NCBI GenBank assembly: GCA_903928965.1
Contig: CAIYSZ010000100.1
Coordinates: forward strand, 1-64,000
Direction: 5' to 3'
Length of the DNA stretch: 64,000 bases
From: an uncultured Pseudomonadota bacterium
GTDB taxonomy: Bacteria > Pseudomonadota > Gammaproteobacteria > Methylococcales > Methylomonadaceae
Both the position numbers and the translations under genes were made by a program. The notes below the pieces were generated by a model. It did not search any database. It was not told where the DNA came from and saw nothing but the letters and a program-made list of their open reading frames with translations. Of this stretch, positions 1 to 10,441 are shown in pieces (within the stretch, counting starts at the first letter, position 1; every line of letters starts with the position of its first letter).

Positions 1-610
1 CTTTGGGCAATTTTATCATGGCACGGAATATTCTGTTTTTTATTATAATGCCAATTAAAAAGAACCGATGCCGCTGATTGGTTTAAATTATTTTGTTTTA
101 TAACTGTTTCTAAATCAAAATAATTTAGGTCATAAAAGGATTGTTTCAAATAATTTCTCCTAGAATCACTCATGTGGTCGCGCTAAAAGTGAAAGGTTAA
201 TGGATATATTGCAACTACCCCCCCCTCTCAATTCCTTTCTTTTTAAAGGGGTATGTGATTGCTTACAACGAGTTTTTTAACCCATGGCTTGCCATTCGGT
301 TAACACGATAAGATGTAATTCATAAGCCGTCAATAGGCGCGGCCGTATGGCGTTCTAAACCCTGATCCTTGTGGTCCCTAGTAATCGGTTGCAGGTAATA
401 AATTTCTGATTTTAATAATTTTTACCGCGCTAGCGTTAGTTCGCGCCAATTTTTTCGAATGACTGAGTTCGACGCTTACATTTGGATAGGATATACTCAA
501 TTTTTACCCGTGGATCATAAAAGCATTGTATGCGGAGGCCCGAATGAACCTCTGAATGTTACGGTGTTAAAGGTTAGGCGGGATATTGTCGACAATAAGC
601 TGGAGTAATC
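1..610. other. AT-rich intergenic region, no gene seen
   Basis: No open frame with coding character, no tRNA-like cloverleaf and no insertion-sequence ends are visible on either strand. The stretch is clearly more AT-rich than the genes to the right and contains a run of eight C at 218-225. The last bases carry GGAG at 592-603, a plausible ribosome binding site for the gene starting at 611. It may be the promoter region of that gene, but no convincing -35/-10 pair could be picked. Confidence 0.5.
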
Positions 611-1954
611 ATGGGACTTGGTTTTGAATTTCAGACGAACATTAATGTTTACAGGCCGCATCCGACGCTGCTAAACATAGTCGATACTTCTTATAACAAG
701 GAAAGGCGTTTTTATAACACGGCCTTCATCAAAGAACTGGAAGGCTATTGTGTAACCGGAAAACAAAATAATCACCTATTGGCGCATCCAAAGGGGACGG
801 TTTTGCACCATTCTAACGATGGCTGGGATCTAACCGCGGATGCGACCGATTGCGAGTTCGTCACTAGCCCGATTCACGTCGACAGCAGCCAGGATGGTGC
901 CGATGCTACCTTTCCGGGTGAAGAACGGTTAATTATCCAGTTTGCCAGCATGATAAAATTTTGCGGTAATCTTGCCAGCTTCATCCGTGCGCGTAAGACG
1001 CGGTGGATTTATTCCGACGAACTTAGCATTTATGGATTTCCAAAGTCCATTCTCTATGTGCAAGAGGCTCCGGGCATCATAGCCGCGTTTCCACAGATTA
1101 CTGGAGGTTTGCGGCTAACCCGGCTGCGAAAACTGTTTCGTCACTTGGCAAAAAACAGCAATACCGAAGCCGCGAAATTGTTTCTAGGCGAGGGAGTGTC
1201 GTCGAATTATTCCGCGACCCTAGGCAATGTGTCAAAATCTCTGAAACCATCGGATATCAAAGCTTGCGTCAAGGACGCGGGGTGGGATGGACACGACCCG
1301 TCCGCGCAACTGCGTGGCCTGTTGACGCTCATTGCTTTTTATCTGCGCAAGGGAAGCGGGGAATATCCGGCCAAGGTGGCTAAGCAGTTTTTCTTTATCA
1401 TGTCCAGAACGGATTTCGCGCAACTGTTCAAGGAACTGCCAAATGCTGAACAGAAGCATTACCGGGATAACCCGGCTGAATGGGTGGATTTGTGTTGCAA
1501 AAGAATATCTGGAAAGATCACTCCGCCAGGATTGGATATCAATGGGAAGGTGATAGAACAGAAAATCAACGACTATGGGGCGCTGCAAGCGCCGGTGCAG
1601 ATACCCATCACCCGCAAGGCTTGGTTGACGGGAATCGCGCAAGGTCAGGACCTGCTGTGCGCGGCCGCGCATCCCCATGGCCAGGATGACGCCACTTATT
1701 TCGATGTAAACGGCAACAGCCGGTTGCGGGGATTGGGTGGGCTGGGAGATGCTGTGGATGTGATAATCACCAAGGATCTTACCGGGCGCGCGCCGGTGTT
1801 TGAGTTTCGCGGTCCTACCTTTAGTGGCGCGCGTTTCGCCTATACCGAATGGACGGCCTATGCGCGCAAGTGTTATCGTTTCCTGTATGCCATTAATGTA
1901 CACCAGAAGCAGGAACAAATTTCGGAGGCGGATATTCTGTCGTTGAAGGATTGA
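611..1954 (+). CDS. Amidoligase-like (COOH-NH2 ligase fold) protein, function unknown
   Basis: A 447-aa soluble protein with no signal peptide or membrane segment. The N-terminus has an E-F-x strand (GFEFQT, residues 4-9), followed by W72, D77 and then EFVTSP (82-87); near the C-terminus is FEFRGPTF. A Glu-bearing first strand, W...D, E-[LF]-V-[ST]-S-P and a late E-F-R is the pattern I associate with the GCS/glutamine-synthetase-like amidoligases (Amidoligase_2 type), which join a carboxylate to an amine using ATP. This assignment is inferred from motif order only. The gene stands alone, whereas amidoligases usually sit next to ATP-grasp, peptidase or peptide genes, so its substrate cannot be guessed. 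ATG start with upstream GGAG. Confidence 0.4.
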   Translation: MGLGFEFQTNINVYRPHPTLLNIVDTSYNKERRFYNTAFIKELEGYCVTGKQNNHLLAHPKGTVLHHSNDGWDLTADATDCEFVTSPIHVDSSQDGADATFPGEERLIIQFASMIKFCGNLASFIRARKTRWIYSDELSIYGFPKSILYVQEAPGIIAAFPQITGGLRLTRLRKLFRHLAKNSNTEAAKLFLGEGVSSNYSATLGNVSKSLKPSDIKACVKDAGWDGHDPSAQLRGLLTLIAFYLRKGSGEYPAKVAKQFFFIMSRTDFAQLFKELPNAEQKHYRDNPAEWVDLCCKRISGKITPPGLDINGKVIEQKINDYGALQAPVQIPITRKAWLTGIAQGQDLLCAAAHPHGQDDATYFDVNGNSRLRGLGGLGDAVDVIITKDLTGRAPVFEFRGPTFSGARFAYTEWTAYARKCYRFLYAINVHQKQEQISEADILSLKD

Positions 1955-1956
1955 TT

Positions 1957-2014
1957 GGTTGTAAGACTGAAGGGTTGTAAGACTGAAGGGTTGTAAGACT
2001 GAAGGGTTGTAAGA
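1957..2014. repeat. Tandem repeat, 16-bp unit, about 3.6 copies
   Basis: The unit GGTTGTAAGACTGAAG occurs three times without a mismatch (1957-1972, 1973-1988, 1989-2004) and then as a 10-base partial copy. It begins two bases after the stop codon of the preceding gene. Perfect identity suggests recent expansion by slippage; copy number probably varies between strains. Confidence 0.9.
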
Positions 2015-2318
2015 GTTGATTCCTTGAAGCCGAGACAGTCTTTGACTAGGGCATATCCTTCGCCGATCTGGAGTTTCTGGGTTAAGCTATCTTGGCCAAC
2101 GCAATAAAAGTTATGCATTCGCCATGGCAATGATGCGGCAAAGCAACCCAAAATCCAACCTAGTTAAGCCGTAAAGATAGCATAATTGGCTATGGATTTT
2201 ATAAGGCGAAACGTTCAAACCAACTTCCTGGCCGCGCATAATTTTGCGTCGCGACCGGTTTTGGCGTAAATTATAGGGGCTTATACATCCCATCCCCTTT
2301 ATCGCAGCGAGAATAATT
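2015..2318. other. Intergenic region before the SirB-like gene
   Basis: No coding frame of normal composition is seen here. The segment is presumably the leader and promoter of the gene at 2319; a GAG-type ribosome binding site lies just before it. Nothing else is recognisable. Confidence 0.4.
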
Positions 2319-2681
2319 ATGAAACACCTGCATCTTTTATTGGTAGCCTTGGTCATCGCCGTTTTTATCGCCCGCGTATTGCTGGCGCAATTCAAGCCGG
2401 ATCTGTTGCAAAACAAATGGTTGAAAATCGCGCCGCACGGTTTGGCCGGTTTGTTGATCATCAGCGGCGGTGTTCTGGTGGTGCAAGGGGGCTGGTTTGA
2501 CCTTGATTTCGGCTGGATAGTGGCCAAGATTTTCGCCTTGCTGGGCTTCATCGGGCTTGGGATAGTCGCCATTAAATCCGAGGGCGATAAACGTTGGTAC
2601 GCCTTCGCCGGCGCGCTGTTGGTGTTTATTTATATCGTCAAGGTGGCGCTGACCAAGCAGGCGTTTTTCTTCGTCGGCTGA
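2319..2681 (+). CDS. SirB family integral membrane protein
   Basis: A 120-aa protein with about four hydrophobic helices. It matches the SirB family (invasion gene expression up-regulator, PF04247): an initial H-L-H-hydrophobic helix with a conserved Arg (VFIARVLL), a K-x-x-K-I-x-P-H segment (NKWLKIAPH) leading into the second helix, a Trp-rich loop, then a W-x-x-A-K-I helix. Length fits the family. SirB was named in Salmonella, but in most proteobacteria it is a small inner-membrane protein of unknown role. It is monocistronic and followed by a hairpin terminator candidate. ATG start; the spacing from the preceding gene is over 350 bases. Confidence 0.75.
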   Translation: MKHLHLLLVALVIAVFIARVLLAQFKPDLLQNKWLKIAPHGLAGLLIISGGVLVVQGGWFDLDFGWIVAKIFALLGFIGLGIVAIKSEGDKRWYAFAGALLVFIYIVKVALTKQAFFFVG

Positions 2682-2703
2682 GCTGGCGACTGCTGCTTCC
2701 CGG

Positions 2704-2737
2704 AATGCCGGGTTCCGGCATTATTTAACATTATTTT
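2704..2737 (+). terminator. Candidate rho-independent terminator after the SirB-like gene
   Basis: An 8-bp perfect stem (AATGCCGG / CCGGCATT) with a GTT loop lies 22 bases after the stop codon and is followed by an AT-rich stretch containing TTTTT. It separates convergent genes, so it could act in both directions. Confidence 0.55.
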
Positions 2738-2806
2738 TGCCGCTTTTTGGAGCCGGGATGCTTCTAAAAACGCTTTCGCAAAAATAGCGACTGGTTGCGA
2801 CGAGTA

Positions 2807-3472
2807 TTAAACCCTAGTCGCCGGCGGAGCCGGCAGCTGCTTGGGCGCGGCGATGACGGTGACGAAATCGTTCGCTTCGCGGATGGTTTTTTCCATCAAC
2901 TCGATCAAGCGCCCGATATCGACGCCGATATCCACGAATTCCTGGCGCAGGGCGGCGATGGCGTGGGCGTTCAAGTTGTGCTTGAGAAACAGCACTTGAT
3001 CCTGAAACGCCGCCAGCACCGGCTGCATGCGCTCTTGCGCCAATTGCATGGTTTTAATCAGGCGTTGATATTGGGCGCGGGATTTTTTTAATTGCTGCTG
3101 GCTGCGCATGCGCAGGCTACGGTTGCTGTACAGCAGCAGTTCGGCTTCCCATTCCGCGAACAGGGCTTCGCTAACTTGTTCTATGGCTTGAATGCGCTGG
3201 TTTAATTGGTCGGCTTTGAAACGGCACATATCGTAGCGGCTTTTTAATAGTTGATAGCGCAGTTCCAACGGGCTGTCCTTGGTTCTGGCCACGCTTTTAA
3301 ATTTTTCCAGCGCGTCCACGAATTCGTCGCGGCATTCTTCCAGACTGCCGCAAGCCTGCGTCACCTGCGACACCACGATGTCGCGCTTATGGTGGCCGAG
3401 CAGGGATTCGCGGCCTTGAAAATAAGCATGCTGCCAGCGTTTTTGCAGCAGCGTCATAAAAAAATTAATCAT
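2807..3472 (-). CDS. DUF2959 family coiled-coil protein
   Basis: A 221-aa, largely alpha-helical protein. It matches DUF2959: C-G-S-L-E-E-C-R-D-E-F, L-E-x-R-Y-x-x-L-K-S-R-Y, I-E-Q-V-x-x-A-L-F-x-E-W-E-x-E-L, and the strongly conserved Q-V-L-F-L-K-H-N-L-N-A-x-A-I near residues 155-170. Function is unknown; family members are predicted coiled-coil proteins and many carry an N-terminal lipoprotein signal, which this copy lacks. Its start overlaps the end of the upstream kinase gene by 8 bases, so it is translated from the same minus-strand message as the kinase and pabB. That placement next to a cofactor-synthesis pair may be incidental. Confidence 0.75.
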   Translation of the reverse strand: MINFFMTLLQKRWQHAYFQGRESLLGHHKRDIVVSQVTQACGSLEECRDEFVDALEKFKSVARTKDSPLELRYQLLKSRYDMCRFKADQLNQRIQAIEQVSEALFAEWEAELLLYSNRSLRMRSQQQLKKSRAQYQRLIKTMQLAQERMQPVLAAFQDQVLFLKHNLNAHAIAALRQEFVDIGVDIGRLIELMEKTIREANDFVTVIAAPKQLPAPPATRV

Positions 3473-4016
3473 GGTTTAAAAAATCACGGTAATTAACCAC
3501 CTCTATCGGGCAGCGCAAGAGCTTTGCGAAGTCATGGAAGGCCGCGTCCAATACGCCTTGCGCTTGCCATTCGGCCGCCCCGGCTTCCGGCGCGACTGTC
3601 GCTGATTTTACCACTATCAATTGTTCGGCGTTGTAGCGCGCGCATAGCCAAGCCGCCAAGCTGTCCGAGGTGATATGCCAACCGGCCGGCACGCCGGCTT
3701 GCGCCAATTCTTCCGGGTTCGGCGACCAGACATAAGCGCCGGGCGTTTCCGGCGGCCTCGCGGCATGCGGCCATGGCCGCAGGGCGGGACGCAAGGCGCG
3801 CATTAAGAGCGCCATTTGTTGCATGGCCAGCAGCGCCATGTCGTGCGCCGCCGCGTCGTCAAAACCGTGCTGCTGTTGCGCAATTCTTACGGCGTCCGCG
3901 AATTCGCCGCCGCCGGGGGTGATGATATTGATGCCATTAAGGCCTAGAATCCTATCCAGGCAAGCGCTTAATTGCCCGCCGGTCAATAAACTGCCGCCGA
4001 GTTTAATGATCCGCAT
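3465..4016 (-). CDS. Amino acid kinase family protein, COG2054 (MfnE/Orf5-like)
   Basis: A 183-aa protein counted from MRIIKLGGSLL; 30 codons of open frame lie upstream, but only this Met starts the conserved fold. It shows the kinase-fold motifs K-L-G-G-S-L at the N-terminus, T-P-G-G-G-E-F-A-D-A-V-R, a D-x-x-A-A-H-D-M-A-L-L-A-M-Q-Q helix, and I-T-S-D-S-L-A-A-W-L near residue 125. This matches the archaeal-type kinases MfnE, which phosphorylates aminomethylfuranmethyl phosphate in methanofuran synthesis, and the methylotroph Orf5 homologue. Its start overlaps pabB by 14 bases, so the two are translationally coupled. I infer a role in the C1-carrier cofactors of a methylotroph. Uridylate or aspartate kinase is excluded by the short length and family signature. 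Confidence 0.7.
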   Translation of the reverse strand: MRIIKLGGSLLTGGQLSACLDRILGLNGINIITPGGGEFADAVRIAQQQHGFDDAAAHDMALLAMQQMALLMRALRPALRPWPHAARPPETPGAYVWSPNPEELAQAGVPAGWHITSDSLAAWLCARYNAEQLIVVKSATVAPEAGAAEWQAQGVLDAAFHDFAKLLRCPIEVVNYRDFLNHD

Positions 4017-5382
4017 GCGGCTGAAACTGCGCCAGCAATTGCAACAAAGCGGCGGCCTTGTCGAAGCATTCCTGATATTCCGCTTCCGCTTCAGAGTCGA
4101 ACACAATGCCGCCGCCGGCCCAGAAGCGGATACGCCCCTGATTGACCACCAAGGTGCGGATGGCGATATTGGTATCCATGTCGCCGTTGAAGCCGATGTA
4201 GCCTATGGCCCCGCAATAAACGCCGCGCCGGTGAGGTTCCAGCTCCTCGATGATTTGCATGGCGCGGATTTTCGGCGCGCCGGTGATGGAGCCGCCAGGG
4301 AAGCAGCCGCGCAATAAATCCAGCGCATGCTTGTCCGCCGCCAATTGGCCGGTGACGGTGCTGACCAAATGATGCACGGTGGCGAAGCTTTCCACCGCGA
4401 ATAGCGCTGGGACTTGGATCGAACCATCCTGGCAGCAGCGGCCCAGATCATTGCGCAATAAATCCACGATCATCAGATTTTCCGCCCGGTCTTTTTCGCT
4501 GCTGGCCAGTTCCTCAATCAAGGCTAGGTCGGCGGCCGGGTCTGCCGCGCGGCGGCGGGTGCCTTTGATCGGCTTGGTTTCCACCCGGCCGTCCGCGACT
4601 TTTAAAAAACGTTCCGGCGACGAACTGAGGATTTGCCCGTCCGGCGGATTTAAATACGCGCCAAACGGCGCGGCGTTGAGTTGCCGCAAGCGTTGATAGG
4701 CTACCCAGGGGTCGCCTTGGCAGGGGCATTGAAAACGCTGGGTTAAATTGATTTGGTAGCAATCCCCGGCCGCCAGATAGGCTTTGATGCGTTTGAAAGC
4801 TTCTGTATAGGCCGGCCGGTCGAGATTAGAGCGCGGCGGCTCCAGCGCCAAGAAAGGCTCTTCCGGCGGCGGCGGTAATAAACGGCTGAATTGCTCGGTC
4901 AATTTAACTATGCGCTCCGGCGTCAAATCGTAACCGGTTAGCCAGCTTTCCTGGCGTTGGTGGTCCACCACTACCGCCCATTGGTAAATGCCTATCGCCA
5001 TGTCGGGCATGGCTTCGGCGTCGGCGGCGATGGCGGGCAGTTTTTCCAGGCGGCGCGCCAAATCGTAACCGAAGTAGCCGATAGCGCCTCCTGTAAACGG
5101 CAAATCCCCGATTTTAGGACGTAAAGGCCCTAATTCTTGCCGCAACAGGTAAAACGGGTCGGCGCCGCTGTCAATGCACCGGCCGTTCCGTTCGATCAAC
5201 GTGCGCGCGCCGGTGGCGCGCAGGGTGCAAACCGGCTCGCAAGCGATGATATCGTAGCGGCCTTGCGCCGCGCTATCCAAGAATACGGACCAAGGTTGAT
5301 GGGCCACGGGCGCGAACAAGGCGGCGCTGTCGGCGATATAAGGCAGAGGTTGTTTGACGGCGTTGGATAAAGGCATTAACAA
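4003..5382 (-). CDS. pabB: Aminodeoxychorismate synthase component I
   Basis: A 459-aa chorismate-binding enzyme that aminates chorismate to 4-amino-4-deoxychorismate, the precursor of p-aminobenzoate. The N-terminal Anth_synt_I_N-like domain covers roughly residues 15-150 and the catalytic domain 190-450. P-I-K-G-T-R-R marks the PabB-type lysine; S-S-S-P-E-R-F, D-L-L-R-N-D-L and G-S-I-T-G-A-P-K are the conserved chorismate-site motifs. PIKGT separates it from TrpE, which has PIAGT. p-Aminobenzoate feeds folate and also tetrahydromethanopterin; the downstream overlapping MfnE-like kinase suggests the latter here (inference). No glutamine amidotransferase gene (pabA) is adjacent. ATG start. 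Confidence 0.92.
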   Translation of the reverse strand: MLMPLSNAVKQPLPYIADSAALFAPVAHQPWSVFLDSAAQGRYDIIACEPVCTLRATGARTLIERNGRCIDSGADPFYLLRQELGPLRPKIGDLPFTGGAIGYFGYDLARRLEKLPAIAADAEAMPDMAIGIYQWAVVVDHQRQESWLTGYDLTPERIVKLTEQFSRLLPPPPEEPFLALEPPRSNLDRPAYTEAFKRIKAYLAAGDCYQINLTQRFQCPCQGDPWVAYQRLRQLNAAPFGAYLNPPDGQILSSSPERFLKVADGRVETKPIKGTRRRAADPAADLALIEELASSEKDRAENLMIVDLLRNDLGRCCQDGSIQVPALFAVESFATVHHLVSTVTGQLAADKHALDLLRGCFPGGSITGAPKIRAMQIIEELEPHRRGVYCGAIGYIGFNGDMDTNIAIRTLVVNQGRIRFWAGGGIVFDSEAEAEYQECFDKAAALLQLLAQFQPHADH

Positions 5383-5482
5383 AGGAGGACCGTTCCTGCG
5401 GGAAGCTGGCGATCATTTTAACGCAAAGGACGCAAGCCATGGGCTTGCGTTCAAACGCGTCCATGCTTCCCGCGGGGAAGCC

Positions 5483-6667
5483 TTAAGAACCGCTGACTTG
5501 CTTGATTCTTTGCAAGGCGTTTTGCAGATTGTCCATGCTGGTGGCGATGGAGATGCGGATATGACCGGGAGCGCCGAACGCCGAGCCAGGCACCACGGCC
5601 ACGCCGGCCTTTTCAATCAGGAATTCGGAGAACGCCAGATCGTCGCCGAGGCCTAGGCATTCGATGAATTTTTTTACGTCCGGGAACACGTAAAACGTGC
5701 CGTCGGTGGCTAGGCATTCGACGCCGGGGATGGTGTTCAGCTCGGCGACTACCCAATCATGGCGTTTTTTGAATTCCGCCAGCATCACGCCGATGCAGCT
5801 TTGGTCGCCGTTCAGCGCTTCCTCGGCCGCCACTTGTGAAATAGACGTAGGGTTAGAGGTGCTTTGGGATTGAATAATGCACATGGCTTCAATCAAATCC
5901 GCCGGACCGGCGGCGTAGCCGATACGCCAGCCGGTCATGGAATAAGCCTTGGACACGCCGTTCAATACGATGGTGCGGTCGTAAAATTCAGGTATCGCGT
6001 TCAAAATATTGACGAACTCGCCTTGCCGCCACAGCACGTGCTCGTACATGTCATCGGTGGCGATCAAGACTTGCGGATATTGGCGCAACACTTCGCCTAG
6101 GGCGCGCAATTCTTCCAAGCTATACGCCGCGCCGGTGGGGTTGGACGGGCTGTTGATGACCAGCAAGCGGGTATTCGGGGTAATCGCGGCGCGCAATTGC
6201 TCCGGGGTGATTTTAAATTGCTGCTCTTGGCCGGCCGGGACGATGACCGGTACGCCGTCCGCCAGTAACACCATGTCCGGATAAGACACCCAATACGGGG
6301 CCGGAATGATGACCTCGTCGCCTGGATTCAACCAGGCTTGCGCCAGATTGTAAAAACTTTGCTTGCCGCCGCAAGAGACCAGGATTTGTTTAGGCGTGTA
6401 GCTCAGGCCGTTGTCGCGCTGGAATTTGTCGATAACGGCTTTTTTCAAGCCGGCGGTGCCGTCCACGGCGGTGTATTTGGTGAAGCCTTTGTTGATGGCA
6501 TTAATCGCCGCCGCCTTGATGTGATCGGGCGTGTCAAAATCCGGCTCGCCGGCGCCCAGGCCAATGATATCCTTGCCGGCGGCGCGCAAGGCGGCGGCGC
6601 GCGCGGTGACGGCCAGGGTAGGGGACGGTTTTACCGATTTTACTCTATTAGACAAAGTGATGTTCAT
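5483..6667 (-). CDS. Class I PLP aminotransferase, aspartate aminotransferase type Ib
   Basis: A 394-aa cytosolic PLP enzyme. Diagnostic segments are G-A-G-E-P-D-F-D-T-P near the N-terminus, Y-T-A-V-D-G for substrate and cofactor binding, N-S-P-S-N-P-T-G-A at about 175-183, A-T-D-D-M-Y-E, and the Schiff-base lysine in N-G-V-S-K-A-Y-S-M-T-G-W-R-I-G-Y. The late R-I-S-I-A-T arginine region is present. This is the type Ib group (Thermus AspC, Bacillus AspB), acting on aspartate/2-oxoglutarate and sometimes prephenate, and is not the E. coli AspC class Ia. Separated from pabB by 100 bases; ATG start near 6667 in an AT-rich leader. Confidence 0.85.
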   Translation of the reverse strand: MNITLSNRVKSVKPSPTLAVTARAAALRAAGKDIIGLGAGEPDFDTPDHIKAAAINAINKGFTKYTAVDGTAGLKKAVIDKFQRDNGLSYTPKQILVSCGGKQSFYNLAQAWLNPGDEVIIPAPYWVSYPDMVLLADGVPVIVPAGQEQQFKITPEQLRAAITPNTRLLVINSPSNPTGAAYSLEELRALGEVLRQYPQVLIATDDMYEHVLWRQGEFVNILNAIPEFYDRTIVLNGVSKAYSMTGWRIGYAAGPADLIEAMCIIQSQSTSNPTSISQVAAEEALNGDQSCIGVMLAEFKKRHDWVVAELNTIPGVECLATDGTFYVFPDVKKFIECLGLGDDLAFSEFLIEKAGVAVVPGSAFGAPGHIRISIATSMDNLQNALQRIKQVSGS

Positions 6668-6787
6668 GTCGCCTCAATCAAACTTAACGCAAAATTGCTA
6701 TATTTTAGCATTAAACCCAATATCATTACAAAGTTTGAGGTGAAGCGCGCCCACGGTTTCCAGGAGGCGCGTTATGATCAAGCCGGC

Positions 6788-7873
<1,086 letters not shown>

Positions 7874-7913
7874 CTATAATCCATGTTTTGTTTGGCGCCT
7901 CTCTTACTTATAC

Positions 7914-10223
7914 ATGGCTGCTGTGATAGATGAAAACCCCGTGCGCGGTTTCCGCGAATTGCTGCTGCTGGCCGCCGCCGGCGGCGCGATATTTTGTGTC
8001 ATCGCCTTGGCTAGTTTCAACTCCCTTGACCCAGGCTGGAGCCATAGTCCATCCGAGCAGCAAGTACATAACGCCTGCGGTTTGATCGGCGCTTGGCTGG
8101 CGGATTTCATGCTGAGTTTTTTCGGCCTGACCGCCTATTTTTTGCCTATCATGCTGTTTTGCCTAGGCATGATCATCTATATGCCTTATTCCGCCGGGCG
8201 GCGCTGGCAGCGGCTGTTTGGCTGTGTTTGCGGATTCGTGTTCAGCATCGTGTCCGGCTCGGCCATGTTTTTTCTGCATTTATATTTCTTGCGCAACAAA
8301 ATCGATTTGCCGGATAGCACCGGCGGCATCGTCGGCCGCGAGCTAGGCGACGTGCTGGTCAAAATGCTGGGCAATTCCGGCGCTAATTTGTTGACCCTGG
8401 GCGTGTTCATGACCGGCATTACCTTGTTGACCGGTTTGTCTTGGCTGGGCCTGATGAGCCGCATCGGCTGGGCGGTATTGATTCTATTCGGCGCGGGCGA
8501 ACGGCCGCGCAGAGTGTATACTGAAGCGGAGGAGGACGAGCCGACCGCGGATTTAGTGGTGCGATCCTCCGCGCGCCAAGCCGAGAGCTATAAAAAACCT
8601 TTTGAAAATCTAGCGGACGATCAACCTCCGGTTCCGCGTCCGGCGCGCAAGCTGGTGGTCAATCTCCCCGATGCGGCGGCCGAGGCCGAAGCCAAAAACC
8701 CGGCGCGCAACGCCGGCAAGTCGGAGGCGGCGGCCATCGCCTATCCTAACGCCTTGCCGGCTCTGGATTTGCTGGAGCAGCGCGAGATCAAAACCCGGCG
8801 CTATTCCTTGCCCGAGTTAGAGGCAATTTCCCGGCAAGTGGAAAGCGTGCTGCTGGATTACGGCGTGTCGGCGGAAGTGGAAGAGGTGCATCCCGGCCCG
8901 GTGATCACCCGCTTTGAACTGCGCTTGGCCGCCGGGGTCAAGGTCAGCCGCATCAGCGGCTTGGCCAAGGACTTGGCGCGCGGCCTGTCGGTGACCAGCG
9001 TGCGCATCGTGGAAATTATAGAGGGCAAATCATTGATAGGGCTTGAAATTCCGAACCAGGAACGTGAGATGGTGTCCCTGCGCGATTTAATGGCCTCAGA
9101 CGCATTTCTGCATGCAAAATCCAAGCTTAGCCTAGCCTTGGGCAAGGATATTTCCGGCAAACCGGTGGTCGCCGATCTGGCCAAAATGCCGCACGCGCTG
9201 GTGGCCGGCACCACCGGCTCCGGCAAATCGGTGGCCATTAACGCCATGATTTTGAGTTTGTTGTATAAATCGCGGCCGGAAGAAGTGCGTTTGATCATGA
9301 TAGACCCCAAAATGCTGGAATTGTCGGTGTACGAAGGCATTCCGCATTTATTGGCTCCGGTGGTCACCGACATGAAGGACGCGCAAAACGCCTTGCGCTG
9401 GGCGGTGGCGGAAATGGAGCGGCGGTATAAATTAATGTCCAAGGCCGGCGTGCGGAATCTGGCCGGCTTTAATCACGCGGTGCGCGAGGCGGAAGCCAAC
9501 GGCAAGCCGCTCCGCGACCCGATGTACCAGCCGGATCCGTTCGGGCCGGGCGAGCCGCCGCTGTTGAGCCCGCTGCCGCATATCGTCATTATCGTCGACG
9601 AATTGGCCGACATGATGATGACGGTCGGGAAAAAAGTCGAGGAATTGATCGCCCGTCTGGCGCAAAAAGCCCGCGCCGCCGGCATTCATTTGATTTTAGC
9701 GACTCAGCGGCCGTCGGTGGATGTATTGACCGGATTAATCAAGGCCAACATACCGACCCGGATTTCGTTTCAGGTGTCGTCGCGCATTGATTCGCGCACC
9801 ATACTCGATCAGGGCGGAGCGGAAACCTTGCTGGGCAACGGCGACATGTTGTTTTTGCCTTCCGGAACCAGCTTGCCGCAACGCGCGCACGGCGCGTTCG
9901 TGGACGACCATGAAGTGCATCGGGTGGTTGAATTCCTGAAACTGACCGGCCCGGTCAATTATTTAACCGAAATCACCCAAGAACGCGCCGAGAACGGCGA
10001 ATTGGCCGCCGAGGCCGGCGGCGAGAACGACGCCTTATACGACGAGGCGGTGCAATTCGTCACCGAGTCGCGCCGGGCCTCGATTTCCGGCGTGCAGCGC
10101 CGGTTCAAGATCGGCTATAACCGCGCGGCGCGCATCATTGAGGAAATGGAGAGCGCCGGCGTGGTCAGCCCGCCGGAAAGCAACGGCGGCCGTGAAGTGC
10201 TGGCTCCGCCGCCGCCCAAATAA
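7914..10223 (+). CDS. ftsK: DNA translocase FtsK
   Basis: A 769-aa septal DNA pump that clears chromosome dimers and activates XerCD at dif. Four membrane helices occupy about residues 15-190. They are followed by a short acidic/proline linker, much shorter than in E. coli, then the alpha domain, the RecA-like beta domain with Walker A G-T-T-G-S-G-K-S at about 432 and Walker B I-I-V-D-E-L-A-D. The C-terminal gamma winged helix ([23 protein letters not shown]) reads the KOPS/FRS orientation sequences. The open frame extends 37 codons upstream without homology, so the ATG at 7914 is preferred. lolA, often the next gene, is absent. Confidence 0.95.
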   Translation: MAAVIDENPVRGFRELLLLAAAGGAIFCVIALASFNSLDPGWSHSPSEQQVHNACGLIGAWLADFMLSFFGLTAYFLPIMLFCLGMIIYMPYSAGRRWQRLFGCVCGFVFSIVSGSAMFFLHLYFLRNKIDLPDSTGGIVGRELGDVLVKMLGNSGANLLTLGVFMTGITLLTGLSWLGLMSRIGWAVLILFGAGERPRRVYTEAEEDEPTADLVVRSSARQAESYKKPFENLADDQPPVPRPARKLVVNLPDAAAEAEAKNPARNAGKSEAAAIAYPNALPALDLLEQREIKTRRYSLPELEAISRQVESVLLDYGVSAEVEEVHPGPVITRFELRLAAGVKVSRISGLAKDLARGLSVTSVRIVEIIEGKSLIGLEIPNQEREMVSLRDLMASDAFLHAKSKLSLALGKDISGKPVVADLAKMPHALVAGTTGSGKSVAINAMILSLLYKSRPEEVRLIMIDPKMLELSVYEGIPHLLAPVVTDMKDAQNALRWAVAEMERRYKLMSKAGVRNLAGFNHAVREAEANGKPLRDPMYQPDPFGPGEPPLLSPLPHIVIIVDELADMMMTVGKKVEELIARLAQKARAAGIHLILATQRPSVDVLTGLIKANIPTRISFQVSSRIDSRTILDQGGAETLLGNGDMLFLPSGTSLPQRAHGAFVDDHEVHRVVEFLKLTGPVNYLTEITQERAENGELAAEAGGENDALYDEAVQFVTESRRASISGVQRRFKIGYNRAARIIEEMESAGVVSPPESNGGREVLAPPPPK

Positions 10224-10235
10224 GAGACAAAACTC

Positions 10236-10424
10236 ATGCCCGAACCTATTATCATTTTATTTGCGGTGCTCGCGGTGTCCGCGCTGGGCGCGACGGGCTT
10301 GTGTCATGGCAAAACCGAGGAGCGGCCGGTGTGGATTATGATGTTCGTCGGTTATTTTTGGCTGCTGGCGTTCATTCAATTATTCATACTCGCCGCCGTC
10401 TATTATTTTCAACACCTTAAATAA
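10236..10424 (+). CDS. Small hypothetical membrane protein
   Basis: A 62-aa protein with two predicted membrane helices (about residues 5-20 and 33-57) linked by a short charged loop (HGKTEERP). No family was recognised. It starts 12 bases after ftsK and ends 17 bases before the SemiSWEET gene, on the same strand, so it is probably part of the same transcript. The ribosome binding site is weak. Confidence 0.5.
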   Translation: MPEPIIILFAVLAVSALGATGLCHGKTEERPVWIMMFVGYFWLLAFIQLFILAAVYYFQHLK

Positions 10425-10441
10425 ACTGTTTGGACTTTAAC

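Noticed and set aside
218..225. Run of eight C as a phase-variation tract
   Set aside because: It is about 390 bases from the nearest start codon and not in a gene or a recognisable promoter spacer.
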